NCBI GenBank assembly: GCA_001798135.1
Contig: MGRJ01000004.1
Location: 1 to 64,000 of the forward strand
DNA from: Deltaproteobacteria bacterium RIFCSPHIGHO2_02_FULL_40_28
Lineage (GTDB): Bacteria > UBA10199 > 2-12-FULL-40-28
Direction of reading: 5' to 3'
Length of the DNA stretch: 64,000 nt
The translations under genes and the position numbers were made by a program. The notes under the pieces are model-generated. The model ran no database searches. It had not been told where the DNA came from and saw only the letters and a list, made by a program, of their open reading frames with translations. Below, in pieces: positions 30,095-38,857 of the stretch. Every line of letters begins with the position of its first letter. The first letter of the stretch is position 1.

Positions 30095-31846
30095 ATGGCT
30101 AAGGCAAGTGCGGCAATTACTTCCTCTTCGAGTGCAGAATATTTCTCTAAAAATCTCCAACAGGTTGGTTTTTCCTCTTACACCAAGGCGGCTTTAACTA
30201 CCATTAAAGAAGCTGTTGATAATTCATTGGATGCTTGCGAAGATGCCGATATTCTTCCTGAAATTTCTGTTACTGTCCAACGTCTTGGAGAAGGTTCGGG
30301 TAAGGGGGCCGATCATATTCGTGTTTGTGTAGAAGATAATGGCCCAGGTCTTTTACCTGAAGATGTTGTTAAAGTTTTTGGAGAATATCTTGCTAGTTCC
30401 AAATTTGGTAGAGGCAGGTGTAGTCGTGGTCAACAAGGAATTGGAATTTCTGCAGCCACCACTTGGGCGCAATTAACTCATGCCAGAGGGGCCTTGGTTA
30501 TTACAAAAACTACCAAGATGCGTCAGGCCATCAAGTGCCAAGTTGAAGTTGACATCAAAAACAATCGAGGAATTTTAAAAGAAAAAGAATCTTATGATTG
30601 GGATCGTCCCAGTGGGGTTTCTTGTGATTTTTTAATTGATGCCCGCATTCAAATGCAGGGAGAAGGTGGGCTTTTGGCCTACTTAAATGGAGTAACCCTC
30701 GTTAATCCGCATCTCACCTTGCATTATAAAATTTTAGATGAAGATTGGGTTCATATAGAACGCATCGAAAATACCGTTCCAAAAATTCCAGAACCAACAG
30801 AACCTCATCCCCACACCATGAAGTTGGGGGAATTTATTGCCCACTCTCATTTATTTGGGAAAACGCGAGTTTCAGCCTGGCTTAAAACCGGTTTTTCGAG
30901 AATCTCCGATGGGATTTTAAAAGAATTAAAAGAGCATGGTGTAAAATCTTCTCTTTTAGAAAGAGCTGTGAGTTCGCTTTCTCAGGAAGAATTCAAATTT
31001 ATTTTTATGGGCATTCAAAAATTAAAACTCATGGCTCCTTCCACCAAAAGTGTTTTAAGCATTGGTGAGGCAGGGCTGGCTAAAAGTATTCAACGCATTG
31101 GTGCAGTTGATTTTTTTGCTGTTATGTCCAGGAAGCCCACCATCTGTGATTTTAAACCCGTGTTAGTAGAAGTAGCTATTGCTCGTATGAAAGATAAGGG
31201 TTCTGAAGAAGAATCCATAGCTCTTCTTCGTTTTGCTAATCGGGTTCCCCTTCAGTTTGATAAAGCAGGTTGTGCCATGACAAAGGCTGTAGTTTCTGTT
31301 AATTGGAAAGCCTATGGCTTGGCTCAACCCAAAAATAGTTTACCCTTGGGCCCCTACATCATGGCTGTTTCGGTTGTGTCACCCTTTATTAAATTTAAAA
31401 ATGCTTCCAAAGAAACAGTTGATGCCAGTGATGAACTTGTAGAAGAGTTGCGAAGGGCATTAATTCAGGCAGGGCAAAGACTTTCTAAGCATATTCGTCG
31501 TGAAGTTAAAGAAGCCGATTTAGAAAAGAAACGCCAACACATCGAACTTTTTGCACCTATTTTGGTGGATGGAGCTTGTAGAATTTCAAAAGCTGGGAAA
31601 GGCAGACGGGAGAAGGCTTTAGAGGGGTTAGCAAAAATTTTGGGACGTGAAGCTCATTTGGCCGAAAAAGAATTAACCGAGGCTATAGAGCATTCTGAGG
31701 CGGCATTAGAAAAGTTAGCTCAAGTAACAGGAGTGTTACCAGCGGTACAGGAAGAACCAGAAGAACAGGTGGAAGTAGGAGAACAAATGAGTTTGGATGG
31801 AATTGAAGAAAAAAAATCAAAGAAAGAAAAAAGAAAAGGAAAATAA
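30095..31846 (+). CDS. top6B: DNA topoisomerase VI subunit B
   Basis: The ATPase subunit of a type IIB topoisomerase, which relaxes and decatenates DNA with subunit A. GHKL motifs are clear: KEAVDNSLDACEDA (N box, Mg-binding Asn), DNGPG (G1) and RGQQGIGISAA (G2 lid). The middle carries the helix-two-turn-helix and the transducer domain (about residues 230-460), with ALLRFANRVPLQF conserved. The last 40 residues are Lys/Glu-rich. Length 583 residues. It is 13 bases from subunit A. Topo VI is usual in archaea and plants but sporadic in bacteria. Confidence 0.93.
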   Translation: MAKASAAITSSSSAEYFSKNLQQVGFSSYTKAALTTIKEAVDNSLDACEDADILPEISVTVQRLGEGSGKGADHIRVCVEDNGPGLLPEDVVKVFGEYLASSKFGRGRCSRGQQGIGISAATTWAQLTHARGALVITKTTKMRQAIKCQVEVDIKNNRGILKEKESYDWDRPSGVSCDFLIDARIQMQGEGGLLAYLNGVTLVNPHLTLHYKILDEDWVHIERIENTVPKIPEPTEPHPHTMKLGEFIAHSHLFGKTRVSAWLKTGFSRISDGILKELKEHGVKSSLLERAVSSLSQEEFKFIFMGIQKLKLMAPSTKSVLSIGEAGLAKSIQRIGAVDFFAVMSRKPTICDFKPVLVEVAIARMKDKGSEEESIALLRFANRVPLQFDKAGCAMTKAVVSVNWKAYGLAQPKNSLPLGPYIMAVSVVSPFIKFKNASKETVDASDELVEELRRALIQAGQRLSKHIRREVKEADLEKKRQHIELFAPILVDGACRISKAGKGRREKALEGLAKILGREAHLAEKELTEAIEHSEAALEKLAQVTGVLPAVQEEPEEQVEVGEQMSLDGIEEKKSKKEKRKGK

Positions 31847-31859
31847 TTAGGGGAAAAAT

Positions 31860-33002
31860 ATGCCAGCCCGAATTAATGTTGAAAAACTTTCTGTCGAAAT
31901 GTGTGAAAAACTTTTGCGTGATTTAGAACGCGGAAAACGTCCTGTATTAGAAGCCACCAAATGTTCACTTGATAACTCTCTTTACAATCCAAAAGTGGGT
32001 TATTTAACTCCCGGCGATAAAAAAGTTCAAACAGAGCTTAATGTAAGTTCAGTTAAAAAAATGTCCCGAACCATTTTTGTTTTAGAACTTATTTTACGCA
32101 ATATTGAATCAGGAGCAAACAATACCAAACGTGAAGTATATTATATTGCCAAAGGTGAAATTAAACACAATCCCACTTTGAAGCCGCTTGATTTTGAAGA
32201 TCAAAATGAAAGTGATGAAATTATCGATTTTATCTGTGAAATGATGGAATGTTATCGTGAAGATTTAAATTGTTTTGCTAACGATCGTGGTGGCCAAACT
32301 TATAGTGGGCAGCTTATAGTAGAAGAAACCATGCCCGATGGTGATAAAGCTGTGATTGATCTTTCAAAATTAGGCACGGCCCCCTTTCAACCTAAAAACC
32401 GTCCCCAAAGTTTAAAACTAAAAGCCAGAAAGAAAATTGATTTTTGTCTCATTGTTGAATCAGAAGGTACGGCCAATACTTTAGTTTCAAGTGGTTTTAC
32501 CAAGCGCAATAATGTGATTTTACTAGGTGCTCAAGGGGTTCCCTCAAATGCTGTAAGAGGTTGGACAAAACTCATTCAAGAAGAATTAGCGATTCCTATT
32601 TATTTTTTTGGAGATCTCGATGCTTATACATTGCAAAATATTTTCCGAACATTAAAAGCAGGTTCTGCAGCAAGCCTTATTCGCAATCAAGATTTTTCAG
32701 CTCCTGATGTTAAATTTTTAGGAGTGTTGCCCGAGGATATTAAAAAATATGATTTGCCTGATTATGCCGTAAAAGAAAATGATGCCACTGAAAGCCGGGC
32801 CTTAAAGAAGGCCAGAGATGCCTTGGAGAATGATCCGTTTTTTCAAGATAAAAAAAATAAGGGTTTGTCTGATATTTTAAAATGGCTTTTAAAAAACAAA
32901 CGTCGTTGTGAACAACAATCCTTTTTTTCGGTTAATCCCAGGGATCCTTTAATGCCCGAAAAAATCATCCTCGATAAAATCAAAAACAAAAATTTTGTTT
33001 AA
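31860..33002 (+). CDS. top6A: DNA topoisomerase VI subunit A (Spo11-like)
   Basis: The DNA-cleaving subunit, homologous to Spo11. The catalytic tyrosine should be one of Y94/Y95 in TKREVYYIAKGE, in the winged-helix domain. The Toprim region carries the acidic pattern in YFFGDLDAYTLQN, where most archaeal enzymes have DGDPWG; the second D of the motif is kept. Later YDLPDYAVKENDATESRALKK matches the family end. AGGGGAAAAAT gives a good ribosome site. Together with top6B it should form the A2B2 enzyme. The 3' end overlaps a decayed gene on the other strand. Confidence 0.92.
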   Translation: MPARINVEKLSVEMCEKLLRDLERGKRPVLEATKCSLDNSLYNPKVGYLTPGDKKVQTELNVSSVKKMSRTIFVLELILRNIESGANNTKREVYYIAKGEIKHNPTLKPLDFEDQNESDEIIDFICEMMECYREDLNCFANDRGGQTYSGQLIVEETMPDGDKAVIDLSKLGTAPFQPKNRPQSLKLKARKKIDFCLIVESEGTANTLVSSGFTKRNNVILLGAQGVPSNAVRGWTKLIQEELAIPIYFFGDLDAYTLQNIFRTLKAGSAASLIRNQDFSAPDVKFLGVLPEDIKKYDLPDYAVKENDATESRALKKARDALENDPFFQDKKNKGLSDILKWLLKNKRRCEQQSFFSVNPRDPLMPEKIILDKIKNKNFV

Positions 33003-33160
33003 AGTTTCATTCGCCCGATTAGCAATTTCTTGAAAAGATCCAACGCCTTCCATTTCTCCAATAATATCTAAAACACCAATGTCTGTTTTGAGGTAGAGAT
33101 TTTTGATGTTGTCTAATTGCTCTGGAAACTTGAGAAACGATAATTTCTGATGAGAGGAAT
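32949..33160 (-). pseudogene. Remnant of a nucleotidyltransferase-like gene
   Basis: On the minus strand an open frame without a start reads LDNIKNLYLKTDIGVLDIIG, then EMEGVGSFQEI, which matches the middle part of small nucleotidyltransferase-like proteins (usual L.TD.G.LDLL.E..GVGSYEE). The N-terminal catalytic part is missing, and the frame runs out at TAA (32949) inside the 3' end of top6A. It lies directly after a ribbon-helix-helix gene, so the two look like what is left of a toxin-antitoxin-like pair cut by a deletion. Confidence 0.55.
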
Positions 33161-33301
33161 TAATTTTTGATTTTCTAAACCCTGATTAATTAATTCAAGA
33201 CAGGTTTCATTCAAGGACAAAGCTGTTTTTTGAGCATGAGTGATAAGCTTTTCGTGCAAGGTAGGATGCATGCGGAGAACAAATTTTCCAGATAATTTCA
33301 T
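33113..33301 (-). CDS. Ribbon-helix-helix protein, HicB/Arc-like
   Basis: A 62-residue protein whose first 45 residues, GKFVLRMHPTLHEKLITHA to LSLNETCLELINQGL, follow the Arc/HicB-C ribbon-helix-helix pattern (strand that enters the DNA groove, then two helices with the LSLNE turn). It probably autoregulates a toxin-antitoxin-like operon of which the second gene is only a fragment (32949-33160). It may still be expressed. The predicted promoter lies in the AT-rich region after 33301. Confidence 0.65.
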   Translation of the reverse strand: MKLSGKFVLRMHPTLHEKLITHAQKTALSLNETCLELINQGLENQKLIPLIRNYRFSSFQSN

Positions 33302-33459
33302 ATAGTACTATAATTTTTAAAAAGCATAAAGGGTTTTTCATTGATGTTTTGTAGGTCAACTTTTTTGGTTCTTTTTTACCCCACTTGGGGGGAATACCCG
33401 TCAGTTTTCGGGGAGTTATCTTCTTTTCCATCTGTAAGTCAATATAAAAAATACAATAA

Positions 33460-33512
33460 ATTCAATGACTTATAAATTAATACACTTTTGGGAATATGGC
33501 ATATTCTTTGCT
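33460..33512 (+). promoter_or_regulatory. IHF-like site plus sigma-54 promoter of the 963-residue gene
   Basis: ATTCAATGACTTA (33460-33472) fits WATCAANNNNTTR with one mismatch. TGGCAT-N5-TTGCT at 33497-33512 is the same -24/-12 core as at 2600-2615. The distance from the IHF-like site to -24 is 25 bases, identical to the giant gene promoter. An ATG at 33496 lies inside the promoter, so the true start of the gene must be downstream, at 33550. Confidence 0.75.
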
Positions 33513-33549
33513 TATCCTTAAGGGATGTCGCCGTTGGTGTGGAAACCAT

Positions 33550-36441
33550 ATGGCTGGCGACAAAACACAATTTGACCCAACTTTAGGTTCTTCTTTTGAG
33601 GACTACGATCTTAGCTACACTCCCGATGAGTTAGAGTATATTACTTTTGATGATGGTTTAGATGATTACGAGCAAGCTATTATCAGGGCTTACAATGAGG
33701 GCCTCTATGGACCAGTGAAAGCTCCAGAAGATTGGCCCAAAAATTTTCGTAATCAAAGTGTTCTTACACGTTCTATTCCCATATCAAGCGATATTCAAAA
33801 TACTCCCGAAAACAAAAATGCCCAGCTTATTGCCAGCTACCAAGATAAATTAAACCAAATTTTTGAATTGGCTTGTCAGTTACCCAATAGCCCTGTGGCA
33901 GGCATGAGTTATGGAAATGCCGATAGTGATTTTATTCCCTTAGAATGCCAAGGCAATGTAGATGACCAAACCAGGGCTCGTCTTCAAGATTTTGAACAAT
34001 TTTTTGCTCATGGGTTAGATATCACTACACGCTGGGGAATTGGTTTTACCAGGGAAGCTCAAAAAGAAATTGATACTGTTTTAGCAGCTGTAAATGGAGA
34101 AGCCTGGGATTATGAATACCATCAAGAAGTAGAGGGTGGGTCTCAATGGGATGAAGATCTTGTAAGTTATGATCCTGAAAACGAGGCTCCTGTGGTTGGA
34201 AGTCTTGATCCTGCAGTTGAGGGAAGTTCTTTTTCAAGTGGGGGCTTATTTTATGCAGCCCAGCACAGTGGGGAATTAAAATTATTAGAAGTTGATCCCA
34301 ACGCAAAAGATCCTCAGGCACAATGTTCTAACTATGCTCGTAAACTAGTTCAACATGTTTCCACTATTCCCTACGATTTATTTCAAGATGCCTGGAATGT
34401 AAGACAATACTTGGCTCCCTACACCATCGATCGTTCCGATATTTCCATGAGAGATTTTTACAGAGGGCTGCCAGGAAATGTGAACCAGGGCCCAGAATAC
34501 CAAGCAGCGCTCGAACGTTTTTATGCAGCAGCTCTGGCAGAACCTTTTTCCATAATGACCCTATTTTATGAAGGCACCCAATCACGAGGGGCTGCTACCC
34601 GTAAAAGCTCGTCAGATAGTGTGAGTCATATTGGGATGAGTTTAGGAGGGATAACCTCTACAGAAACTGTAAATGGTAACCAAAGTTTAGCCAAAGCTTT
34701 AATTCAGCACTATGGCATTCAGCCTGGCCTTGAATTTTTATTAGGAAATATTGAAGTAAGTTACCAAGGACAAAAAGTTTATTACGATCAAGTTTCTCAT
34801 GAATTTATAAATGATGCTGGAGATATCATTCAACTAGGAGAAGGGAATCAAGCTATTCAAGTAACTGACGTGCGCCTTGCTCATCAGGTTGGAAACTATC
34901 AGGGTTTTGTTTCCTTAATCGCTCTTTTAGGAACGGGGCGCTACCATCCCACTGATTTGATGTCCATCCAAAACGGCTATCTTTTACCAGAATATCAAGA
35001 TTTAAAGAGTCGCATTCAAGCGGAAAATGGAACCTCACGACCTCTCGTTTCCTCAAGCTCAGATTTTATTCCCGTTACAGATACTTTCTATGTCAACCCA
35101 GGAGAAAATCTTTCAGCACTTCTTCAAGCTAAAGGAATTACAGGTGAAAAATATTCTCTTTTCCAACTCTATTGTGCTGATCAAATGGGAATATTTATCA
35201 ATCAACTTTTTTCAAATAGGCAACAATTTAGCATTCCTGATTTTGAGGCTTACAAAACCAATCTGGATTCTCGTGGTGGTAAACAAGCAGTTGCTGCCAG
35301 CCTTGCTGCAAAGGCTTACCCAGCAGATCAGTATGCCACCTTTGTAGTTTCTGCAGGGCAAGATCCCTATGATTTATTAGGTTCCTGGTTTGGAAGTGAT
35401 TTTGTGTTTGGTTTAACTCCTCAAATTAAAGATCAACTCATTGGAGCCATTTTTGATTACAACAATTATTTTGTAGGCCAATGGCCCAATCGAGACGCGG
35501 CTGATTGGGGAGCGGGAATGATTTTTGCCATGAGCCATGAAGATGTGGCGCAATACAAAGATTGGGCAAAAAATGTTAATCGCTCTTATCAGGCTGGTAT
35601 TTCTACATCATCGGTTACTGTTACCGTAAAAGGACAACCCTTAACTTTGGATTCATCTTTAGTAAGTAGCGCACAGGCCGCTACTTCTGATTATGGCGAG
35701 CAAGCCGAACTTCTAGCCCTTCATTTGATTGAAAAAGGGCAGGGAGGGAGAAAGGCGTGGGTGGAAGATATTTTACAATCCAGTGATTGGACTAAAGGGT
35801 ATGTAACCACCACAGGAGCCATTGAAACAAATATTGCCATGTATGCCCGTGAGAGGGGAATGACGGTTGATGAAGCTCGTGCCGAGTTACGCAGTGATCC
35901 CACAGCTTCCATACGTTTTGCCTCATGGCTTTTGGGTAACTACAAGCGTGATGTTAACCGTGTAGCTGCAGGGTTTGAACGTAAATATGGTGTTACTCTA
36001 TCCCCAGAACAAAAAAGTATGGCAGCCCTGGATGCCTTTAATGCCGGTGGTATCAAGCGTGCACAGTTTATGGGATTTCAATACATGGTGGGAAATTTAT
36101 TACAAGATCATGGAGTTCATTTAAGCAATTACAAGGTAGATGGTTATGCAGGAACAGAAATGGGCATGGCTGTAAGAGCTCTTCAAAATATTTTAGGTGA
36201 TGTTTCTGGTGTTGATTGGAATGGAGTGATTGCCCAGTTAAGTAGGGGAGAAGAAATCACCAGTGGTCCGCTTTATGATGCCGTGGTGCAAGCCAATATA
36301 GCTGTAGGACATAAGCCTCTTCTTTTCTTGGGAGTAGAAGAATACCATTATCCCTGGGTTAAAACAAATTACGGATTAAATACCTACCGCTACGCCCAGG
36401 ATGTAGAAGCTCAATTAAGGCAAGCCCAATTAATTTCTTAA
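33550..36441 (+). CDS. Putative two-domain peptidoglycan hydrolase, 963 residues
   Basis: The start is placed at 33550 because the sigma-54 promoter ends at 33512. Without a signal peptide, the N-terminal 60 residues are acidic. A cysteine-peptidase-like region has C259 in AQCSNYARKLVQHV, a DAWNVRQY segment and H360 in VSHIGMSLG, similar in order to NlpC/P60 or CHAP amidases. A C-terminal region resembles lysozyme-like GH23 lytic transglycosylases: E728 in LHLIEKGQGG, then TNIAMYARE, SIRFASWLL and DAFNAGG (828-834; usual AYNAG). A segment near residue 515 (FYVNPGENLSALLQAKG) recalls LysM. These are motif-level inferences; overall length and context suggest an exported cell-wall attacking protein coregulated with the giant gene. 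Confidence 0.6.
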   Translation: MAGDKTQFDPTLGSSFEDYDLSYTPDELEYITFDDGLDDYEQAIIRAYNEGLYGPVKAPEDWPKNFRNQSVLTRSIPISSDIQNTPENKNAQLIASYQDKLNQIFELACQLPNSPVAGMSYGNADSDFIPLECQGNVDDQTRARLQDFEQFFAHGLDITTRWGIGFTREAQKEIDTVLAAVNGEAWDYEYHQEVEGGSQWDEDLVSYDPENEAPVVGSLDPAVEGSSFSSGGLFYAAQHSGELKLLEVDPNAKDPQAQCSNYARKLVQHVSTIPYDLFQDAWNVRQYLAPYTIDRSDISMRDFYRGLPGNVNQGPEYQAALERFYAAALAEPFSIMTLFYEGTQSRGAATRKSSSDSVSHIGMSLGGITSTETVNGNQSLAKALIQHYGIQPGLEFLLGNIEVSYQGQKVYYDQVSHEFINDAGDIIQLGEGNQAIQVTDVRLAHQVGNYQGFVSLIALLGTGRYHPTDLMSIQNGYLLPEYQDLKSRIQAENGTSRPLVSSSSDFIPVTDTFYVNPGENLSALLQAKGITGEKYSLFQLYCADQMGIFINQLFSNRQQFSIPDFEAYKTNLDSRGGKQAVAASLAAKAYPADQYATFVVSAGQDPYDLLGSWFGSDFVFGLTPQIKDQLIGAIFDYNNYFVGQWPNRDAADWGAGMIFAMSHEDVAQYKDWAKNVNRSYQAGISTSSVTVTVKGQPLTLDSSLVSSAQAATSDYGEQAELLALHLIEKGQGGRKAWVEDILQSSDWTKGYVTTTGAIETNIAMYARERGMTVDEARAELRSDPTASIRFASWLLGNYKRDVNRVAAGFERKYGVTLSPEQKSMAALDAFNAGGIKRAQFMGFQYMVGNLLQDHGVHLSNYKVDGYAGTEMGMAVRALQNILGDVSGVDWNGVIAQLSRGEEITSGPLYDAVVQANIAVGHKPLLFLGVEEYHYPWVKTNYGLNTYRYAQDVEAQLRQAQLIS

Positions 36442-36484
36442 CTTAACCCCCCAAAAAAAAGCATCACAGATTATAAGCATAAAA

Positions 36485-36514
36485 TTGTTGTTGATTTTCA
36501 TGAAAATACATAAT
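36485..36514 (+). promoter_or_regulatory. Promoter with palindrome before a DUF4143 ATPase
   Basis: TTGTTG (36485-36490), 18 bases, CATAAT (36509-36514). A perfect palindrome, ATTTTCATGAAAAT (36494-36507), fills the spacer. The start codon at 36526 is 11 bases after the -10, so the message may be leaderless, as for the toxin-antitoxin genes and the second DUF4143 gene here. Confidence 0.55.
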
Positions 36515-36525
36515 AGTGTTATGGA

Positions 36526-37668
36526 ATGATTAACTACGAGCGAATACTCGATTTAAGGAAACTGCTCAAACAGAAATCATTTTTTCTTTTTGGCCCTCGC
36601 TCCACGGGAAAGAGTACTCTTATTGAAAAACAGCTTCCCAAGGCTCGTGTTTATGACTTGCTGGATGCCAAAGTTTTTTCGCGTCTCATCCGAAATCCGT
36701 CACTTTTGGAGGAGGAAAACAAAACAAAGGTTCCAATCATTGTCATTGATGAAATTCAAAAATTCCCTCCCTTGTTAGACGAAGTGCAACGTTTGATCAG
36801 AAAGTATGGATGGACCTTTTTGCTTACAGGGAGCAGCGCCCGTAAATTGAAACGGGGAGCTTCCAATCTCTTGGCTGGAAGAGCCTGGATGGCAGAACTT
36901 TTTCCTCTGGTATCTGCTGAGATCCCACAGTTTGACCTGCTAACCTACCTTAATCGAGGAGGACTTCCCCAGGTTTATGGAAGTGAGAACCCTTGCGAAG
37001 AACTGGAAAATTATATTTCTCTTTATCTCAAAGAAGAGATTCAAAATGAATCGCTAACGCGTAATCTTCCCTCTTTTTCCGCATTTCTCGATGCTATTGC
37101 CCTTTCCAACGGGGAGGAAATCAATTTTGAATCCTTCGCCAGTGATTGCGGGGTATCACCAGTAACTGCAAAAAACTATGTTAAAATAATCGAGGACACT
37201 CTTATTGGGTTTTCGTTAAAAGGATATACAAAGACCAAAAAAAGAAAGGCGACCAGTCGCATCAAACATTATCTTTTTGATGGTGGTGTGGTGAATACAC
37301 TTTGTCACCGTGGTGAAATTTTTCCCAAATCGGAATTGTTTGGAAAAGCATTGGAACAGTTTATCATCCAGGAAGTTAGGGCCTATCTCAGTTATCGACG
37401 AATCCGCAAAGAGCTTAAATATTGGAGATCCGTTTCCCAGTTTGAGGTTGATTTGATTATTGGGCAGGATATGGCCATTGAAATCAAGGCCACAAATCAG
37501 GTATCTGACAAGCATCTCAAGGGATTGCGCGCGTTAAAAGAAGAGGGACAAATCAAAAATTTTACCATTGTTTCGATGGATGAGTCCCTCAGGCAAACCA
37601 AGGATGGCATTTTTATTTATCCCTGGAAGGAATTTCTAAACCGTCTGTGGAAAAATCAGCTTTTTTAA
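36526..37668 (+). CDS. AAA ATPase with DUF4143-type C-terminal domain
   Basis: A 380-residue protein of the widespread AAA_14/DUF4143 family, of uncertain function and often found in accessory regions. Walker A is GPRSTGKST (about residues 23-31), Walker B is PIIVIDEIQKFPPL, and sensor-1 is FLLTGSSARKL. A winged helix (residues about 205-235) is followed by a PD-(D/E)XK-like core: QFEVDLIIGQDMAIEIKATN. Nuclease activity is not proven for the family. The 3' end overlaps the next gene on the other strand by 56 bases. Confidence 0.88.
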   Translation: MINYERILDLRKLLKQKSFFLFGPRSTGKSTLIEKQLPKARVYDLLDAKVFSRLIRNPSLLEEENKTKVPIIVIDEIQKFPPLLDEVQRLIRKYGWTFLLTGSSARKLKRGASNLLAGRAWMAELFPLVSAEIPQFDLLTYLNRGGLPQVYGSENPCEELENYISLYLKEEIQNESLTRNLPSFSAFLDAIALSNGEEINFESFASDCGVSPVTAKNYVKIIEDTLIGFSLKGYTKTKKRKATSRIKHYLFDGGVVNTLCHRGEIFPKSELFGKALEQFIIQEVRAYLSYRRIRKELKYWRSVSQFEVDLIIGQDMAIEIKATNQVSDKHLKGLRALKEEGQIKNFTIVSMDESLRQTKDGIFIYPWKEFLNRLWKNQLF

Positions 37669-38656
37669 AGCTCGCCCAGTACGGTAGATGGTCCGAAGCA
37701 GTGAGTTGCAGATTGTCTCCTTCAAGAAAAGTGAAGAAGTCATCCACCAGGATATGATCAATTTTTTTAATGGCCTCCCAGCTAGGCATTGTAAATACAG
37801 GCTCTAAGGGTTCTGCATTGTGAAGCTGGCTCGTATTTAAAATAATTTTTAAAGCTTCTCCATCTTCTTCCATTTTTAAAATTTTTTCTAATTTTAAATT
37901 TTCACTGTAAGCCGACACACTATTAAAATCCCCCAGAACAAATTGAGATACCCCCTTCCCCAAGTCTCTAATTGCATTTGCCAATATCCTTGCCTGCTCA
38001 TTTCGAGTTTTCTGTTTAAAAGCCTCTAAGTGGACATTCCACGCAATTATTTTTTGATCACCATCAGTTAAAGTTAATTTTTGTGCAATGCGATCCAGGT
38101 AAAACCAATTATACCAAAAGGCATTATCTTGAGGTTTTTCAAAATGCAGGAGCTCTTGTTGCTCAATGGGATAGCGGGAAAGCACAGCCTGCCCAGAAAC
38201 AACCGATCTAAAATGCAAAGCAAGGGGCCAGTAGGGCCAGGCCACATATTTTTTATTCCAAGTAACCACATAGGCTGCAAAGGGATAACCCAGTTTCTGA
38301 TTGAGGTATAAAAGTTGGTTGATATCAAAGCTGCGATAAGATTTAAAATCAACTTCTTGCAGGCCAATCACATCGGGATTCATTTTTTGAATGGCTAAAG
38401 CTAGTTTATCCAAATTGTAAAGCACTTCCTCCTTGGTGAGAATTGCGCCCTTGTTATTTTTTTCTCCAGAAGCATAACCGATATTGTAGGTAGCTAAAGT
38501 GAGAGTAGGTTTTGGAACAGGTATTACATTTTCTTGAAAATGAATAACATGGTGGAGAGGGAATTCTTTTTCATCAACGGAAGGCTGGATGGCGTAGATG
38601 AGGAAAATGGAAAAAATGAGAATTGGGGAAAAAAGAATAAGAAATATTTTTTTCAT
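37613..38656 (-). CDS. Endonuclease/exonuclease/phosphatase family protein, membrane-anchored or exported
   Basis: An EEP-superfamily enzyme of 347 residues. A hydrophobic N-terminus (IFLILFSPILIFSIFLIYA) is an uncleaved anchor or a signal peptide. The core has ATYNIGYASG, the metal-binding Glu in GLQEVDF, GDFNSV and the terminal SDHLPYW with the catalytic His. Such proteins in envelopes often act on phospholipids or sugar phosphates; nuclease is also possible. Convergent overlap with the DUF4143 gene. Confidence 0.85.
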   Translation of the reverse strand: MKKIFLILFSPILIFSIFLIYAIQPSVDEKEFPLHHVIHFQENVIPVPKPTLTLATYNIGYASGEKNNKGAILTKEEVLYNLDKLALAIQKMNPDVIGLQEVDFKSYRSFDINQLLYLNQKLGYPFAAYVVTWNKKYVAWPYWPLALHFRSVVSGQAVLSRYPIEQQELLHFEKPQDNAFWYNWFYLDRIAQKLTLTDGDQKIIAWNVHLEAFKQKTRNEQARILANAIRDLGKGVSQFVLGDFNSVSAYSENLKLEKILKMEEDGEALKIILNTSQLHNAEPLEPVFTMPSWEAIKKIDHILVDDFFTFLEGDNLQLTASDHLPYWASFKKADFSTDGLEIPSRDK

Positions 38657-38698
38657 AAGTATTTGTCACCTGAATAATTTGTCATCTTTACGCCACTT

Positions 38699-38857
38699 GT
38701 CATCCCCGCGGAGGCGGGGATCCATCTGTGTCATCGCGAGGAGCCCCTAAAGGGCGACGTGGCGATCCAGGTTTAATTAACCTGGATTGCTTCACTCCCA
38801 TTGGTCGTTCGCAATGACGGGATCAAAAGATGGATTCCCGTTTTCACGGGAATGACA
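38699..38857. repeat. Family A repeat with family B repeat nested inside
   Basis: Outer arms: GTCATCCCCGCGGAGGCGGG at 38699 and a GATTCCCGTTTTCACGGGAATGAC arm ending at 38857. Between them a full family-B element (about 38730-38820: GTCATCGCGAGG..., GATCCAGG TTTAATTAA CCTGGATT, ...GCAATGAC) interrupts the loop. The same family-B sequence occurs alone at 42899-43004. Confidence 0.85.

Larger units (their letters stand above)
33003..33549. other. Spacer with relict genes and a promoter
   Basis: It holds the 3' part of the nucleotidyltransferase remnant, the short ribbon-helix-helix gene at 33113-33301, an AT-rich stretch and the IHF/sigma-54 promoter at 33460-33512. Otherwise nothing is seen. 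Confidence 0.6.

Noticed and set aside
33496-33549. ATG at 33496 as start of the 963-residue gene
   Set aside because: It lies inside the sigma-54 promoter core (33497-33512), so it could not be part of the transcript; 33550 fits better.
36526-37668. Restriction enzyme or transposition ATPase
   Set aside because: Walker and C-terminal motifs fit the DUF4143 family; no methylase, transposase or terminal repeats are found.
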